Shown piece by piece: positions 61,427 to 64,000 of a DNA stretch of 64,000 nucleotides. The position numbers were made by a program, and so were the translations under genes. Source of the stretch: Ophryocystis elektroscirrha (Eukaryota; Apicomplexa; Conoidasida; Neogregarinorida; Ophryocystidae). The stretch is from NCBI GenBank assembly GCA_030141585.1, contig JAQIFP010000009.1, positions 26,219 through 90,218 on the forward strand, in the 5' to 3' direction. Below the pieces are notes generated by a model. That model had not been told where the DNA came from and searched no databases. It worked only from the letters and a program-made list of their open reading frames with translations. Numbering within the stretch: the first letter of the stretch is position 1; each line of letters opens with the position of its first letter.

Positions 61427-62835
61427 TCAATTCCAACATAATTTTCGTAATGCCGGGAGCGTTGAAGGATCTGGAGACTTTATCAACGACGATGTTTTGT
61501 TATCATCTTCTTCCCTTTGTATATTATGTTTGAATACAGATTGCATCAAATTCTCATGAAGTTGAGAGATATCAGAATTTTTTTTATTTGTTGTCGTTGT
61601 AAGCATGGACATTAACGGTGAGTCCTTAAAACTTTCTACTGTTCAAAATTATGATAACGAATGCAGAAACGTTGATTTTTTCATTTTAAAATAATATTGG
61701 ACTATACACGTATGCATTTGTGTTTAGTTTCTATATAGTTAAAGATATAAAAGCCTTCAAAATTTTTATATAGCATGTATTAAATATATATCTCATATGG
61801 TAATGAAAGACTATCTTTATTTATATTATAAGTACGAATTAATTGTAATATAATTATTCATTATTTAAATTTAGTAGTGTATATAATTTAGCTGTCATAC
61901 TATAATTTGTTAACTGTACCTTGTGGAATGAGTGTTTCACTACACACATTTTGTTGAGGTTCAGAAGTGTTCATATTAAGAACCGCTCTGAGTTGTTTGG
62001 ATTTTATTTCATTAATATGTATGGAGGGATTGTTTTGTTTTAGAATAGTATTAAGAAGTGACGAGTTATTATTTTCTGATGAATACTGTTTTTCATGAAT
62101 TGGTTGAGAACAAATGTGAGTAATATATGGCTGTTTCTGTTTGCTCAAGATTGGCTTATATTTTTTATTAGCCACGGAGTAACGGGTATTTGTGACGTTA
62201 TTGAGTATAAAAGAATTTGATATTGAACACAATTTTTCATGTTTTCTCGTATAAATGTTATTTGAGTTTAACGAAGGGTTAAATTGAACAGTTCGGATTT
62301 GTCGGTTCGAGTTATTATGTTTAATATTGATTTTATCAAGAATAAGCTGAAAGTTTTCTCGTTCAAAAGGCTCTTTTTCACTAAGACAAGTTTCTTTTTT
62401 GTTACAATTTATGTTTTGTTTGTCATTTGCTTCGGAAGAGTGCTGTGTTGTAGAAAGAGAGTTTGTGGTAGCTGTAGTGGAAGACTGTTCTTTGGAAGTT
62501 TCAGCTGCAGCGGAAGATGATGAAGACGAAGATGAAGAAGTAGAAGAAGCTGCAGAGCAGTTATTTATTGAAACTGATTTGAGGAAATTATTATTATTCC
62601 TAGTTATTGATCGATGTTCTGCATACGCATGTTTGGAACACTGCAAACGGCAAAATGACTTGCGTAACCCTAATTCGTCGTTTTTTGTAATACATTCGGC
62701 ATTCGAGATTATTTGTAGTGAAAACAACACATAAATAATTAATAAGTCCTGGATAGCTTTATATTCATCAGCATTCTCTATAAATAACTGATCTTTATTA
62801 AATGTACATAGAGATTCAGATGACATACAGATCAT
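61427..62835 (-). CDS. Ser/Asn-rich protein of unknown function (372 aa)
   Basis: Two exons, 62835-61915 and 61624-61427, join in phase (donor GTTAAC) to 372 aa. Near the N-terminus is a hydrophobic segment (AIQDLLIIYVLFSLQIIS), possibly a signal anchor or a start placed too far upstream. A poly-Ser/Ala stretch ([17 protein letters not shown]) follows, then Asn/Gln/Lys-rich sequence without domains. The C-terminal exon (MSMLTTTTNKKNSD ... STLPALRKLCWN) is short and polar. No family recognised; the start codon is uncertain. Confidence 0.5.
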
Positions 62836-63899
62836 TCCTATGAAAACAAATTTACATGTGCAATGCTCAATTTTTAATAATCTATCCGCCTTCTGTACTC
62901 ATTGAAAAATCTTAAGTTTAAAGTGTTCATAAATTAATAAATACATTATTTCAATTGTATTCAAATACATTCTGTACATAAACTCAACAATATATATATT
63001 TACAAGAAATAAATTGTGATAAAACTGCTGCATAATTATTAACTAAACAAAATTTTTCCAGTGACCTTAAATATTTTCTTTTATTTACGGAGTTAGATAT
63101 ATACCAGGCTTAAATATCTCATATATTAGAAAAAAAATTGAACCTCAAAACTTAAATCTATACACTTTTTAATTATCTTATAAATCTTTTACCAATACTG
63201 GTATTTATAAATTAAGAATTATTTTTAAGATTAAAATGACGAATAAACATTTAAAAGCACACTCTACCAGTGTACTTAAACTACTTTAATATAGAATGTT
63301 CAATACAACTTTCAAACTTACTTGAAACTATTGATCAACCCACGCTAACGCACTTTGATATATCAAAACCAATGCAACAGATTTTTAAATCACTTATGTA
63401 TGCAAATCGGAGCAGCTGTAATTTTTTATAATGCAGAAATGATAGTCGTCAATCCTTTGTATTTGAAGACTTTAATTGTAAAATTATAAAATTTACCTAA
63501 TAATTAAAGTTGTGTGTTGTCGCTAGTGATACAAAAACTAACAAAAAACTGAATTATGCGATAAAATAAAATCCAAAGCAAATATAACGTATTGCAATAT
63601 CATTTATTTTTTTTTTAATTCATTAAAATAATTACAACTAAAATAATAATTTTATAAAAATCAAAAGAATACAATATTGCAGTATTTTTAATTATGTGTG
63701 CATTCATGGTATATAATGTATGTGCTCAGTGGAATTTTACTTAAATTTTGTTTTAGTGAAAAAAAAAGTATTAAATTATTTAAATAAAGAATGTTTTTGT
63801 CACTCAATTACAGTGATAATAATATGTTTTCTTTTGCGTAATTTTTTGGAAGGACAAATATGTTGAATTAAGCATGAATCGCACTAAATACAAGCTAAT
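62836..63899. other. Intergenic region
   Basis: 1,064 A+T-rich bases with no supported gene on either strand. It should hold the promoters of the Ser-rich gene (minus) and of the gene starting near 63900 (plus). No RNA gene was recognised. Confidence 0.4.
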
Positions 63900-64000
63900 A
63901 TGACAAATTATATTACTAGTGGAATTGCTTTGCAAATTTGTTGGCCGAATCCAACCAAGGTTTCGTTAAAAATAGACCAAAGATCTCTGCAATTTATAAA
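63900..64000 (+). CDS. Possible 5' end of a gene running off the right edge
   Basis: From ATG 63900 the frame stays open to the window end (about 33 codons, beginning MTNYITSGIALQICWPNPTK). Amino-acid composition is balanced and G+C rises relative to the flank, as in real exons here. Too short to identify; a shadow or non-start exon is possible. Confidence 0.35.
   Translation, partial: MTNYITSGIALQICWPNPTKVSLKIDQRSLQFI

Overview
The window is nuclear DNA of an extremely A+T-rich unicellular eukaryote. Genes are split by spliceosomal GT-AG introns, and TAA, TAG and TGA all end proteins, so the code is standard. A Ca2+-dependent protein kinase with C-terminal EF-hands, low-complexity Asn/Ser/Lys-rich proteins, tiny introns (about 19-35 nt, often one A- or T-run between GT and AG) and a PHD-finger SNF2 ATPase point to an alveolate, most likely an apicomplexan or a close relative. 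I cannot place it more precisely. Many exon models were checked by adding exon lengths: where I give a protein length, the joined exons divide evenly by three.

Layout. 0-7.4 kb: the 3' part of an unidentified minus-strand gene, a TBC-domain Rab-GAP, a ferric-reductase/NADPH-oxidase-type membrane flavocytochrome, and an unrecognised multi-pass membrane protein. 7.8-16.7 kb: one very large PHD-finger SNF2 chromatin remodeller (2409 aa) with poly-Q/A/H runs. 16.9-20.0 kb, minus strand: two tiny two-exon genes, a probable multi-pass ER-type membrane protein, and a 181-aa protein that is essentially a bare four-helix voltage sensor. 20.2-54 kb is a dense block rich in RNA-metabolism genes: an eight-repeat Pumilio protein, tRNA-Ile(UAU), a small coiled-coil protein, a PARN-type deadenylase, an NSUN2/TRM4 methyltransferase, an RRM-less RBM22/Slt11, RLP24, an anchored TPR co-chaperone, RBM39/CAPER, UPF1 (with a 100-N assembly gap in its last intron), an EF-hand kinase (CDPK), a Ser/Asn-rich unknown, RBM28/Nop4, LUC7 and MCM4. 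54.3-64 kb is looser: an intronless PPM-type methyltransferase, a secreted protein with a PH-like end, a triple CCCH zinc-finger protein, eIF4E, a Ser-rich unknown, and a likely gene start running off the right edge.

How the genes relate. They act at successive stages of RNA handling: splicing (RBM22, RBM39, LUC7), ribosome assembly (RLP24, RBM28), RNA methylation (NSUN2), translation start (eIF4E), repression and decay (PUF, PARN, UPF1). Nothing shows joint regulation, and eukaryotic neighbours need not be functionally linked. Spacing in the dense block is very tight: one head-to-head pair has start codons 27 bp apart, one tail-to-tail pair has 16 bp between stops, and another tail-to-tail pair overlaps by 4 bp. 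The most unusual products are the voltage-sensor-only protein, the flavocytochrome, the RRM-less RBM22, and several small genes hidden by micro-introns.
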